Part shown: positions 1 through 4,556 of the stretch, in pieces
Numbering within the stretch: the stretch's first letter is position 1
Layout: every line of letters starts with the position of its first letter
Assembly: GCA_036505615.1 (NCBI GenBank)
Contig: DASXTB010000117.1
Coordinates: 1 to 6,071 of the forward strand
DNA: 6,071 bases
Direction of reading: 5' to 3'
DNA from: DASXTB01 sp036505615
GTDB taxonomy: Bacteria > Acidobacteriota > UBA6911 > JACQSX01
The notes under the pieces: model-generated
Told to the model about the DNA's origin: nothing
Databases searched by the model: none
The model's input: only the letters and a program-made list of their open reading frames with translations
Position numbers and translations under genes: made by a program

Positions 1-2
1 TA

Positions 3-170
3 TCAATTGCTCAGGCGTCTTTAGCGGAATTAGAGACGCAACTTGAGATCGCGACTCGTCTCAAATATCTCACTCAGAGCACGCTGGATCAAACAGTTGT
101 GCGCGCCGCTTCCTTGGGCAGACAACTTTACGCCCTGCGAAATTCCTTGACAAGCAGAACAAACCAATGA
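3..170 (+). CDS. Four-helix-bundle (S23 / 23S rRNA intervening-sequence) protein, 3' end only
   Basis: Fifty-five C-terminal codons are visible, reading in frame from base 3 to the TGA at 168-170; the start lies beyond the left edge. The peptide begins SIAQASLAELETQLEIATR and continues through a second amphipathic stretch ending LYALRNSLTSRTNQ. The pattern 'SLAELETQL.IA.RL.YL' followed by a helix with 'G..L..L..SL' is the C-terminal half of the four-helix-bundle proteins named after ORFs in intervening sequences of 23S rRNA (PF05635 / TIGR02436 type). This is family knowledge matched by eye. Full members are about 115-130 residues, so roughly half is missing here. The molecular function of most members is unknown; the Avd accessory protein of diversity-generating retroelements shares the fold. 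No rRNA or reverse transcriptase is visible here. A 7-bp tandem array begins at the base after the stop codon, and the gene converges on the transsulfuration-enzyme gene. Confidence 0.82.
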   Translation, partial: SIAQASLAELETQLEIATRLKYLTQSTLDQTVVRAASLGRQLYALRNSLTSRTNQ

Positions 171-240
171 CACCCGACACCCGACACCCGACACCCGACA
201 CCCGACACCCGACACCCAACACCCAACACCCGACACCCAA
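171..240. repeat. Ten-copy 7-bp tandem repeat array (CACCCGA)
   Basis: Exactly ten head-to-tail 7-bp units occupy 70 bp. Units 1-6 and 9 read CACCCGA; units 7, 8 and 10 read CACCCAA. The array starts on the base after the TGA of the S23-type gene (168-170) and ends on the base before the stop triplet of the convergent minus-strand gene (CTA at 241-243, read as TAG). It therefore forms the whole spacer between two convergent genes. Seven is not a multiple of three and the unit contains no stop, so the array is open in several frames and creates a spurious low-complexity open frame on the minus strand (GVGCRVS repeats). On the minus strand every unit has a GGG run spaced by four bases. It resembles the heptameric STRR sequences known from cyanobacteria only in general form. 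Confidence 0.97.
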
Positions 241-1416
241 CTAAATCTTTTCTAACGCCTGATCCAAGTCGAAAATCAAGTCTTCCACGTCTTCAATTCC
301 TACGGAAATCCTTACCAGCCCATCAGTGATGCCCAGAGTCTCGCGGTCCTGCTTGGGCAGGCTGGCGTGGGTCATTGTGGCCGGGTGTGAAATCAGAGTC
401 TCTACACCGCCCAGGCTTTCCGCAAGGCTGCAGAGTTTGACTGAAGCCAAAACGATCTTGGCCTTCTCCAATGAGCCGGTTTCAAACGAAATCATGCTGC
501 CGAAACCGTGTTGCTGCGTTTTCGCCAGTTCGTGTTGGGGATGATCCTTTAGTCCCGGATAGAAAACTTTCTTAACTTTCGAGTGATTGTTTAGAAATGT
601 GGCAATGACGATGCCGTTTGCGTCGTGTTGCTGCATACGTACCGCCAGCGTCTTGGTTCCACGCAAGACCAGCCATGAATCAAAAGGGCTGAGGATGGCG
701 CCCGCCGCGTTCTGGATAAAGTGAAGTCGCTGCTCGTCCTCGGGGTCGCGAACCACCACCACTCCTCCAACACTATCGCTGTGGCCGTTTAGGAATTTGG
801 TCGTGCTGTGAACCACGAAGTCGGCCCCCAGTTCAATGGGGCGCTGAAGGTATGGGCTCAAGAACGTATTGTCTACAGCGGTCTTGATGCCATGAGCGCA
901 CGCCAGGCTGGAAACCGCACCGATATCGGTGAGGGTCATTATGGGATTGGTTGGCGTCTCAATAAAAATCAATCTTGTATTGTTCCGAATGGCACGCTCG
1001 ACGTTTTCGGTTCTTCCGGTGTCTACGAACGTGAATTCCAGCCCGAAGCTTTTCAGGATGCGGTCGAACAGCCGGAAGGTTCCGCCGTACATATTGGAAG
1101 AGCAGATGACATGATCGCCGCTGCGGTAGAGAGTCATCAGAGCGTTGATGGCCGCCATGCCGGAAGCGAAAGCAACTGCGCCGGTCCCCCTTTCCAGACG
1201 GGCCAGGTTTTTTTCAACAGCCGACCGCGTCGGGTTTTGGGTGCGGGCATATTCGTAGCCCTTGTGCTGCCCCAGTCCTTGTTGGACGTAGGTTGATGTC
1301 TGATATATGGGAGTGATGATGGCGCCCGTCGCCGGGTCAGGTTCCTGGCCGGCGTGAATAGCTTCCGTTGCAAAACCGGGGCTGGCTTTCTTTAGCTCTG
1401 CTAGCGATTTTTCCAT
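241..1416 (-). CDS. PLP-dependent transsulfuration enzyme (cystathionine gamma-synthase/lyase family)
   Basis: A full-length 391-residue member of the Cys/Met-metabolism PLP enzyme family (fold type I), whose usual length is about 380-400. Visible signatures are YARTQNPTR (residues 56-64, phosphate-binding Tyr/Arg of the neighbouring subunit), SGMAAI (85-90), MYGGT with Tyr110 for stacking on the cofactor, VDNTF with Asp182 for the pyridine nitrogen, HSTTKFLNGHSD with Lys207 as the Schiff-base lysine, SLGGVETLISHPATMTHAS (334-352) and RISVGIED (369-376) with the substrate-carboxylate Arg369. The family makes cystathionine from an activated homoserine plus cysteine, or cleaves cystathionine to cysteine; related members use sulfide directly. 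Sequence by eye does not separate metB from mccB/CGL, so no symbol is given. The enzyme is cytosolic, normally a homotetramer. Its ATG lies 16 bp inside the upstream hydratase gene, with a Shine-Dalgarno-like AAGGAAG in that gene's last codons, which suggests translational coupling. Confidence 0.93.
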   Translation of the reverse strand: MEKSLAELKKASPGFATEAIHAGQEPDPATGAIITPIYQTSTYVQQGLGQHKGYEYARTQNPTRSAVEKNLARLERGTGAVAFASGMAAINALMTLYRSGDHVICSSNMYGGTFRLFDRILKSFGLEFTFVDTGRTENVERAIRNNTRLIFIETPTNPIMTLTDIGAVSSLACAHGIKTAVDNTFLSPYLQRPIELGADFVVHSTTKFLNGHSDSVGGVVVVRDPEDEQRLHFIQNAAGAILSPFDSWLVLRGTKTLAVRMQQHDANGIVIATFLNNHSKVKKVFYPGLKDHPQHELAKTQQHGFGSMISFETGSLEKAKIVLASVKLCSLAESLGGVETLISHPATMTHASLPKQDRETLGITDGLVRISVGIEDVEDLIFDLDQALEKI

Positions 1417-2180
1417 TCCGGCTTCCTTCTCTCCATAAAGGCGCGAACGCCTTCGCTGGCGTCTTCCAGCGCCATCAATTCGTCAAAATAAACGGATTCT
1501 ACTTTCTCTAGAGTGTCTTGAAAATTGGCCGCAATTCCAATTCGAAGAGCGCGAGTCGCCATGCGCAGGACTGACCCGCTTACGCTGCAGACTTTGGCTA
1601 TCAGCGCTTCGACTTCTTTGGCTAGATCGGCGGCCGGGACTACCTTGTTCACCAGGCCGAATTGCTGAGCGCGGCGGGCGTCAAAGTTGTCACCCAGCAA
1701 AACCAACTCGGCGGCCGGACGCGCTCCCATCAGCCGTGGAAAGTAAGCCGAAGCCAGCGGAGGAAAAGCGCCAATTTTAATTTCGGGCTGTCCGAAGATG
1801 GCGTTGTCGGCTGCGATGACGAAATCACAGAATGCAGCCAGTTCGCATCCTCCCCCCAGCGCCATGCCGTTGACGGCAGCCACGGTGGGTATGGACAGGT
1901 CCATAAGGGTGCGAAATATTCCATGGAACTCATCGAGCATAGTAAATACTTTTTCTTGCGTGTGATCTCCTATATCCACACCGGCGCTGAACGCCTTCTG
2001 ATCTGAAGAAAACACCAGAACCTTCACATCGCTGGCATCGGCCAGCGTCTCCAGGGCGCGGTTCACTTCGCTAAGCATGGAGATGTTAAAGATGTTGAGG
2101 GGAGGCCGGGAAAGCACGAATCGGGCGACGCCGTCGGCGACGGTGAATTTGACGTTACGAAATTTTGTGGTGGTAGTCAT
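1401..2180 (-). CDS. Enoyl-CoA hydratase/isomerase-family protein (dienoyl-CoA hydratase-like)
   Basis: A 259-residue crotonase-fold protein, the usual length for the family. The oxyanion-hole segment is AFSAGVDIG (63-71) and the core motif is NGMALGGGCELA (104-115). Both catalytic glutamates of enoyl-CoA hydratase align: Glu113 in GGGCELA and Glu133 in FGQPEIKIG (129-137). This predicts a real hydratase/lyase rather than an isomerase lacking one acid. The stretch RPPLNIFNISML near the N-terminus and GAFPPLASAYFPRL after Glu133 recall cyclohexa-1,5-diene-carbonyl-CoA hydratase (Dch)-type members more than fatty-acid enoyl-CoA hydratases, but substrate cannot be read from sequence. The frame is open upstream to an ATG at 2339. 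I chose the ATG at 2180 (MTTTTKFRNVKF) because family similarity starts there and the 53 upstream residues are Pro/Arg-rich and unlike the family. The Shine-Dalgarno site is weak. It is the first gene of a likely two-gene unit with the transsulfuration enzyme. Confidence 0.9.
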   Translation of the reverse strand: MTTTTKFRNVKFTVADGVARFVLSRPPLNIFNISMLSEVNRALETLADASDVKVLVFSSDQKAFSAGVDIGDHTQEKVFTMLDEFHGIFRTLMDLSIPTVAAVNGMALGGGCELAAFCDFVIAADNAIFGQPEIKIGAFPPLASAYFPRLMGARPAAELVLLGDNFDARRAQQFGLVNKVVPAADLAKEVEALIAKVCSVSGSVLRMATRALRIGIAANFQDTLEKVESVYFDELMALEDASEGVRAFMERRKPEWKNR

Positions 2181-2182
2181 GG

Positions 2183-2200
2183 AAAATTTCTCGCAATTTT
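2183..2200. promoter_or_regulatory. AT-rich inverted repeat just upstream of the hydratase start
   Basis: AAAATT (2183-2188) and AATTTT (2195-2200) form a perfect 6-bp inverted repeat around TCTCGC, only two bases upstream of the ATG at 2180. In the minus-strand mRNA it covers the place where the ribosome binding site should be. It could be a weak initiation-region hairpin or a repressor half-site pair. Its position is notable but such short AT repeats arise by chance, so the regulatory reading is speculative. Confidence 0.25.
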
Positions 2201-2263
2201 GGCCGCAAACCAGTTGTGTTATTGGAAGGAATGTATCACAGACGTGATGGGGACGGTAAGAGC

Positions 2264-2295
2264 GGGCCGGGCGGAGGACGGCGGCCCCATTTTTT
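2264..2295 (+). terminator. Terminator-like hairpin with T-run in the divergent gap
   Basis: GGGCCG (2264-2269) pairs with CGGCCC (2282-2287) across a 12-base loop and is followed by CA and six T residues (2290-2295). In the + direction this has the form of an intrinsic terminator, although the stem is only 6 bp and the loop is long. It lies antisense to the hydratase leader and 110 bases before the + strand nuclease-like gene. If it works, it would block + strand transcription from further left or attenuate a leader transcript. It may also be a chance GC-rich palindrome. Confidence 0.35.
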
Positions 2296-2392
2296 CCCAC
2301 GTTCTTCGGCACCCGGGGGCTTGCTTGGGGAGCTTGCAAGTCATCCTCGCCTCGTGGTCAACGGAACTTCTGAATAAGTAGGAGGGATTTCC

Positions 2393-2416
2393 ATGGAAGG
2401 GAAGCATGCCGCCTGA
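2393..2416 (+). other. Mini-ORF (MEGKHAA) carrying the best Shine-Dalgarno site before the nuclease-like gene
   Basis: The strongest ribosome binding sequence in this region, AGGAGGG at 2380-2386, sits six bases before an ATG at 2393 rather than before the main ATG at 2406. The 2393 frame reads seven codons (MEGKHAA) and stops at the TGA at 2414-2416, overlapping the first codons of the main gene in another frame. Main-gene initiation at 2406 would use the weaker GGAAGGG just upstream or be coupled to termination of the mini-ORF. This may be a translational-coupling leader, or the peptide may simply be incidental. Confidence 0.35.
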
Positions 2417-3824
2417 CATCAAGGGAGAGGCGGTCGACGAGCTGCTGCAATTTCTGTCGGAGGCTCCCGAATTTGTCTGTGTCGCGGGCCGCCGGTTTCA
2501 GAGATTTGCCAGGGGTGACTTTCGGTTGCAGCGTTTTTCGGGAGGTCTGGAATTTCAGTGCCGGGGGTTGCATGGGCGCGTGGAAGGTTCTCGCTGGAGG
2601 AGAAGCACGCATCGTTTTAGCAGCTCGGGCCGCGCTGGAATGGTGCTTTTGAAGCCATCGCGCAAGAACGAGCTCTGGCTGAGGCGACAGCGATTCCGGT
2701 GGGGTTGCGAGGACCTTGTGCGCGGGCGATGGAAGGTGGTGAGGACTTCGTTCGTTTTGTCCAGGGACGGCAACAGCGCCATTCTCCGCATGGTACTTTA
2801 CAAGCACGGCTCTTGGATTGTGGCAGTCGCGGCCGGAGCAGAGGAAGAGGTGCATGCTGAAGCCGTACTGTCACAGCTGTTTGTTCATTGGAGGAAATTT
2901 GAGCTTTCCAGCGCGCGTCAAGTGGAAGAAGGATTACTTTTTATTCCTCGGGAACTGGCTGAAATGGCTGCCCCGCTGCTGCGCGAGCTGCGTTCGGCGG
3001 TAAAGATTTACTGCCTGCCCGATCTGCGGCGTTTCTTACCGGGCGAAGAGGCTTCCTTCCCTTTACTGTGGCCATCTCCCGCAGTCCGGGCCGAGATGGA
3101 GGCCCTGCAAGGATCCTTTGCCTTTTCCCCGGAAGTCCTGGCCGTAATCCGGAATGGGCGAGAATGCAGTTTTGAATACTTGGGAATACCGTTTGCAGTC
3201 TACCAAACCGGCAGCGCCGAATGGAGGTTCCCTCTCCGCGAACAAGAGACTGCATCTCGAATCTGTGTTCCCGGCGGCGAAGATGCAGCTCGAATGGCGC
3301 GCGAAGAGTACCAAAGGATCCGTGAAATACGACGTCCTCATGCCCGCGTCCATTCCGACGTTCTTTTCCAGCGCTGTTCAGAGCGCTGGTTGGAGAGCTT
3401 GATTGTGCGCGACCCAAAGCTTTTGGATCGAGATCTCAAATCCTCGCCTGTTTACGCTCAGGTGCCCGCTTATGTTACGCGCAGGCGGGTAATCGACTTG
3501 GTCGCGGTCACTGAATCAGGCAGGCTTGTTGTCATCGAGGTGAAGGTGCTGAAAGAACTCGATCTACTCTATCAGGGGCTCGCCTACTGGGGAATTGTGC
3601 GTGAAGCCCAGCAACACAACGCATTTCAGCAGAACGGCTATTTCACTGGTATACGCTTAAGCAGCGAGCCGCCGCTGCTGTACTGCGTGACTCCTCTCTT
3701 GGCGCTGCATGCAGAGATCCGCCACCTGGCGTCGCGACTGCGCCCCGAAATAGAAGCCTACCTTATAGGCATCAACAACCAGTGGAGGGGAGGGCTTAAA
3801 GTGCTGCGGAAGGAACGGCTCTAA
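2406..3824 (+). CDS. Uncharacterised protein with C-terminal PD-(D/E)XK (NucS-like) nuclease signature
   Basis: A 472-residue protein I cannot name. Around residues 326-400 it reads ERWLESLIVRDPKLL, then Val-Tyr-Ala-Gln-Val-Pro, then VIDLVAV (Asp364) and GRLVVIEVKV (Glu378-x-Lys380), then YQGLAYW (Gln390). The spacing D-x13-E-x-K with a hydrophobic beta-strand, followed by a helix with Gln and Tyr, is the PD-(D/E)XK nuclease core. The leading 'E..L...DP.LL' helix resembles the C-terminal domain of NucS-type endonucleases. Metal-dependent DNA cleavage is therefore inferred. Residues 1-310 match no domain I recognise. Residues 52-112 are very Arg-rich (nucleic-acid binding is possible), and residues 190-305 look like a mixed alpha/beta region. 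There is no signal peptide or membrane segment, so it is probably cytosolic. An in-frame TAG at 2379 leaves ATG 2406 as the first ATG. It is monocistronic, divergent from the hydratase gene, with hairpins directly after its stop codon. No methylase or specificity subunit is nearby. Confidence 0.8.
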   Translation: MPPDIKGEAVDELLQFLSEAPEFVCVAGRRFQRFARGDFRLQRFSGGLEFQCRGLHGRVEGSRWRRSTHRFSSSGRAGMVLLKPSRKNELWLRRQRFRWGCEDLVRGRWKVVRTSFVLSRDGNSAILRMVLYKHGSWIVAVAAGAEEEVHAEAVLSQLFVHWRKFELSSARQVEEGLLFIPRELAEMAAPLLRELRSAVKIYCLPDLRRFLPGEEASFPLLWPSPAVRAEMEALQGSFAFSPEVLAVIRNGRECSFEYLGIPFAVYQTGSAEWRFPLREQETASRICVPGGEDAARMAREEYQRIREIRRPHARVHSDVLFQRCSERWLESLIVRDPKLLDRDLKSSPVYAQVPAYVTRRRVIDLVAVTESGRLVVIEVKVLKELDLLYQGLAYWGIVREAQQHNAFQQNGYFTGIRLSSEPPLLYCVTPLLALHAEIRHLASRLRPEIEAYLIGINNQWRGGLKVLRKERL

Positions 3825-3897
3825 GGAGAGACGGCCGGTGGGCCGTCTCCCGCACAATCTTTCATCGTGCAGGAGACGCCCCATCGGGCGTCTCTCC
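3825..3897. repeat. Paired REP/BIME-like palindromes, possibly a bidirectional terminator
   Basis: The first hairpin starts three bases after the stop codon: GAGACGGCC (3828-3836), loop GGTG, GGCCGTCTC (3841-3849). The second is GAGACGCCC (3873-3881), loop CATC, GGGCGTCTC (3886-3894). Both stems are perfect 9-bp. The two hairpins are related, and their outer arms also pair with each other: GGAGAGACGGCC at 3825 and GGGCGTCTCTCC at 3886 are complementary at 11 of 12 positions, so one large cruciform is an alternative fold. Two similar palindromes in opposite orientation separated by about 23 bases is the layout of REP/BIME elements. Without a U-run they are not textbook intrinsic terminators, but they lie between convergent genes where transcript-end hairpins are expected. 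Confidence 0.7.
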
Positions 3898-3903
3898 AAT
3901 AGC

Positions 3904-3939
3904 GCCGCTTCGCGGCTCCAACTCTTCCGGAGCGAGTTG
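3904..3939. other. Two further small hairpins in the convergent gap
   Basis: GCCGC (3904-3908), loop TTC, GCGGC (3912-3916) is followed at once by CAACTC (3919-3924), a nine-base loop, and GAGTTG (3934-3939). Together with the two hairpins before them they make four consecutive stem-loops in about 115 bases. A fifth small one, TGTAG-AAA-CTACA, lies at 3976-3988. I see no T-run, ORF or tRNA-like fold here. They probably belong to the RNA 3' end or to the same palindromic element. Confidence 0.4.
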
Positions 3940-4032
3940 AGGCCGATCCTGGGACACGAACTAAGGAGTGATAAATGTAGAAACTACAGATTGCTCTTCT
4001 TATAAAGTATTTCTGACCGAGGGCTGAGTTAG

Positions 4033-4056
4033 GACCGATGACTGATGACCAATGAC
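4033..4056. repeat. Short degenerate 7-bp repeat (GACCGAT / GACTGAT / GACCAAT)
   Basis: Three consecutive 7-bp units, GACCGAT, GACTGAT and GACCAAT, plus a final GAC make up this tract. The GA dinucleotide recurs in the same 7-base phase upstream at 4019 and 4026, so the tract may be older and partly eroded. It lies about 30 bases past the tatA stop codon, in the gap between convergent genes. The unit differs from the CACCCGA array at the left of the window but has the same length. Confidence 0.7.
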
Positions 4057-4085
4057 TTTGAAAGTTTTGGTGCGCTTCTGCCGTG

Positions 4086-4247
4086 TTATTTCTTGTCGAT
4101 CTTATTGTCGTCGCTCTTAATCGAGTCTTTGAAGTTGCGAATTCCCTCGCCCAGACCTTTCCCCAGTTGCGGTAATCGCGACGCTCCGAAGATCACGATG
4201 ACGATAACCAGGATGATCATTAACTCCGGAAATCCAAGTGAGCCCAT
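4086..4247 (-). CDS. tatA: Twin-arginine translocase subunit TatA (TatA/E type)
   Basis: Fifty-three codons, from ATG at 4247 to TAA at 4086, on the minus strand. The product starts MGSLGFPELMIILVIVIVIF, continues GASRLPQLGKGLGEGIRNFK, and ends in a short charged tail (DSIKSDDNKIDKK). This is the TatA plan: a short N-terminal membrane helix with the polar Glu8, the Phe20-Gly21 hinge, the conserved Leu-Pro at 25-26, then an amphipathic helix with GxGxxIxxFK. TatA oligomerises in the cytoplasmic membrane and lets folded twin-arginine signal-peptide proteins cross once TatBC has bound them. It is shorter than most homologues (about 60-90 residues) because the variable tail is very brief. An AGGAG Shine-Dalgarno (4259-4263, reverse strand) lies 11 bases before the ATG. 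No tatC or tatB is in the window, so it stands alone here, as tatA/E genes often do in such genomes. A longer antisense open frame masks it. Confidence 0.93.
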   Translation of the reverse strand: MGSLGFPELMIILVIVIVIFGASRLPQLGKGLGEGIRNFKDSIKSDDNKIDKK

Positions 4248-4274
4248 AGTTTTTAACGCTCCTGTTAATAAGCG

Positions 4275-4303
4275 ATGGTACGTGTTCTGGAATCGTAAGT
4301 CAA
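4275..4303 (-). promoter_or_regulatory. Candidate sigma-70-type promoter for tatA
   Basis: Reading the minus strand, TTGACT (4303-4298) is separated by exactly 17 bases from TACCAT (4280-4275). That matches the -35 consensus at 5 of 6 positions and the -10 consensus at 4 of 6. Initiation would fall near 4268, giving a leader of about 20 bases that contains the AGGAG Shine-Dalgarno site. The good spacing and position make this the best promoter candidate in the window. It implies that tatA is transcribed independently of selB. Confidence 0.6.
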
Positions 4304-4324
4304 ATAAAGGTTGGCAACTGCAGT

Positions 4325-4428
4325 TAGCACATGAGCAGGTTAACAGGTGAGCAGGTTAGCAGGTAAGCAGGTTTATGAATCGGCCGGTCAACGGGGGCAC
4401 GGGTCGACAAGTCCTTAGGTCGGCAGGG
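4325..4428. repeat. 8-bp-period tandem array, GCAGGT type (left arm)
   Basis: The clear core is five contiguous 8-bp units from 4333 to 4372: GAGCAGGT, TAACAGGT, GAGCAGGT, TAGCAGGT, AAGCAGGT. A partial unit, TAGCACAT, precedes them at 4325. After 4372 the same 8-base phase is still detectable in decayed form (CGGCCGGT at 4381, GCACGGGT at 4397, CCTTAGGT at 4413, CGGCAGGG at 4421), suggesting the original array was longer. The unit is the reverse complement of the array next to selB. Confidence 0.88.
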
Positions 4429-4443
4429 GTGCAACAAGAGCGA

Positions 4444-4467
4444 GGGGACACGGGGACGCGGGGAGCG
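4444..4467. repeat. G-rich 8-bp repeat (GGGGACAC), three units
   Basis: Three contiguous units read GGGGACAC, GGGGACGC and GGGGAGCG. The period is 8 bp as in the flanking arrays but the unit is different. Further G runs lie at 4393-4397, 4401-4403 and 4426-4429, so the + strand here is strongly G-rich and could form quadruplex structure. Confidence 0.75.
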
Positions 4468-4538
4468 TGAAAAATCTTCGCTGACCGAAAAGAACTGGCG
4501 CTCAGCGGTATAGGGCAAGGGGTTGACGCGTTGATTGC

Positions 4539-4556
4539 TAGAGGAGGTGACCTCTA
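4539..4556. other. Small hairpin TAGAGG-AGGTGA-CCTCTA
   Basis: A perfect 6-bp inverted repeat with a 6-base loop sits where the right-hand octamer array begins, about 70 bases past the selB stop codon in the direction of selB transcription. It has no T-run in either direction. It might help end the selB transcript or mark the edge of the repeat element. Confidence 0.35.

Noticed and set aside
30..236. Minus-strand open frame with GVGCRVS repeats
   Set aside because: It is the translated heptamer array plus the antisense of the S23-type gene; low complexity with no independent coding support.
168..330. Possible selenocysteine or readthrough extension of the S23-type gene through its TGA, since the array is stop-free in that frame
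   Set aside because: The family ends naturally at this point, the extension would be only a repeat-encoded peptide plus antisense of another gene, and no SECIS-like hairpin follows the TGA.
808..1296. 162-codon + strand open frame
   Set aside because: It is antisense to the strongly supported PLP enzyme; the product has no recognisable domain.
2235..2248. ATCAC-AGAC-GTGAT palindrome as a CRP/FNR-type operator
   Set aside because: The arms are in the opposite order to the CRP site (TGTGA...TCACA) and only five bases long; not enough to call an operator.
2181..2339. N-terminal extension of the hydratase to the ATG at 2339
   Set aside because: The 53 extra residues are Pro/Arg-rich and unlike any crotonase-family start; the segment overlaps the hairpin and inverted repeats of the intergenic region.
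2523..2720. Possible frameshift in the Arg-rich N-terminal part of the nuclease-like gene
   Set aside because: Another frame reads somewhat more protein-like for about 40 codons, but it soon meets stops, while the main frame is open for all 472 codons with G/C-rich third positions; alignment to homologues would be needed to reopen this.
2358..2855. 165-codon minus-strand open frame overlapping the start of the nuclease-like gene
   Set aside because: A Pro/Ser/Arg-rich shadow of the + strand gene with no motif or ribosome site.
4324..4518. 64-codon minus-strand open frame
   Set aside because: Its sequence is mainly the octamer array and G-rich core; no family resemblance.
4376..4556. tRNA-Sec or other structured RNA gene next to selB
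   Set aside because: No acceptor stem, T-loop (GTTCGA-type) or CCA end with tRNA spacing was found on either strand.
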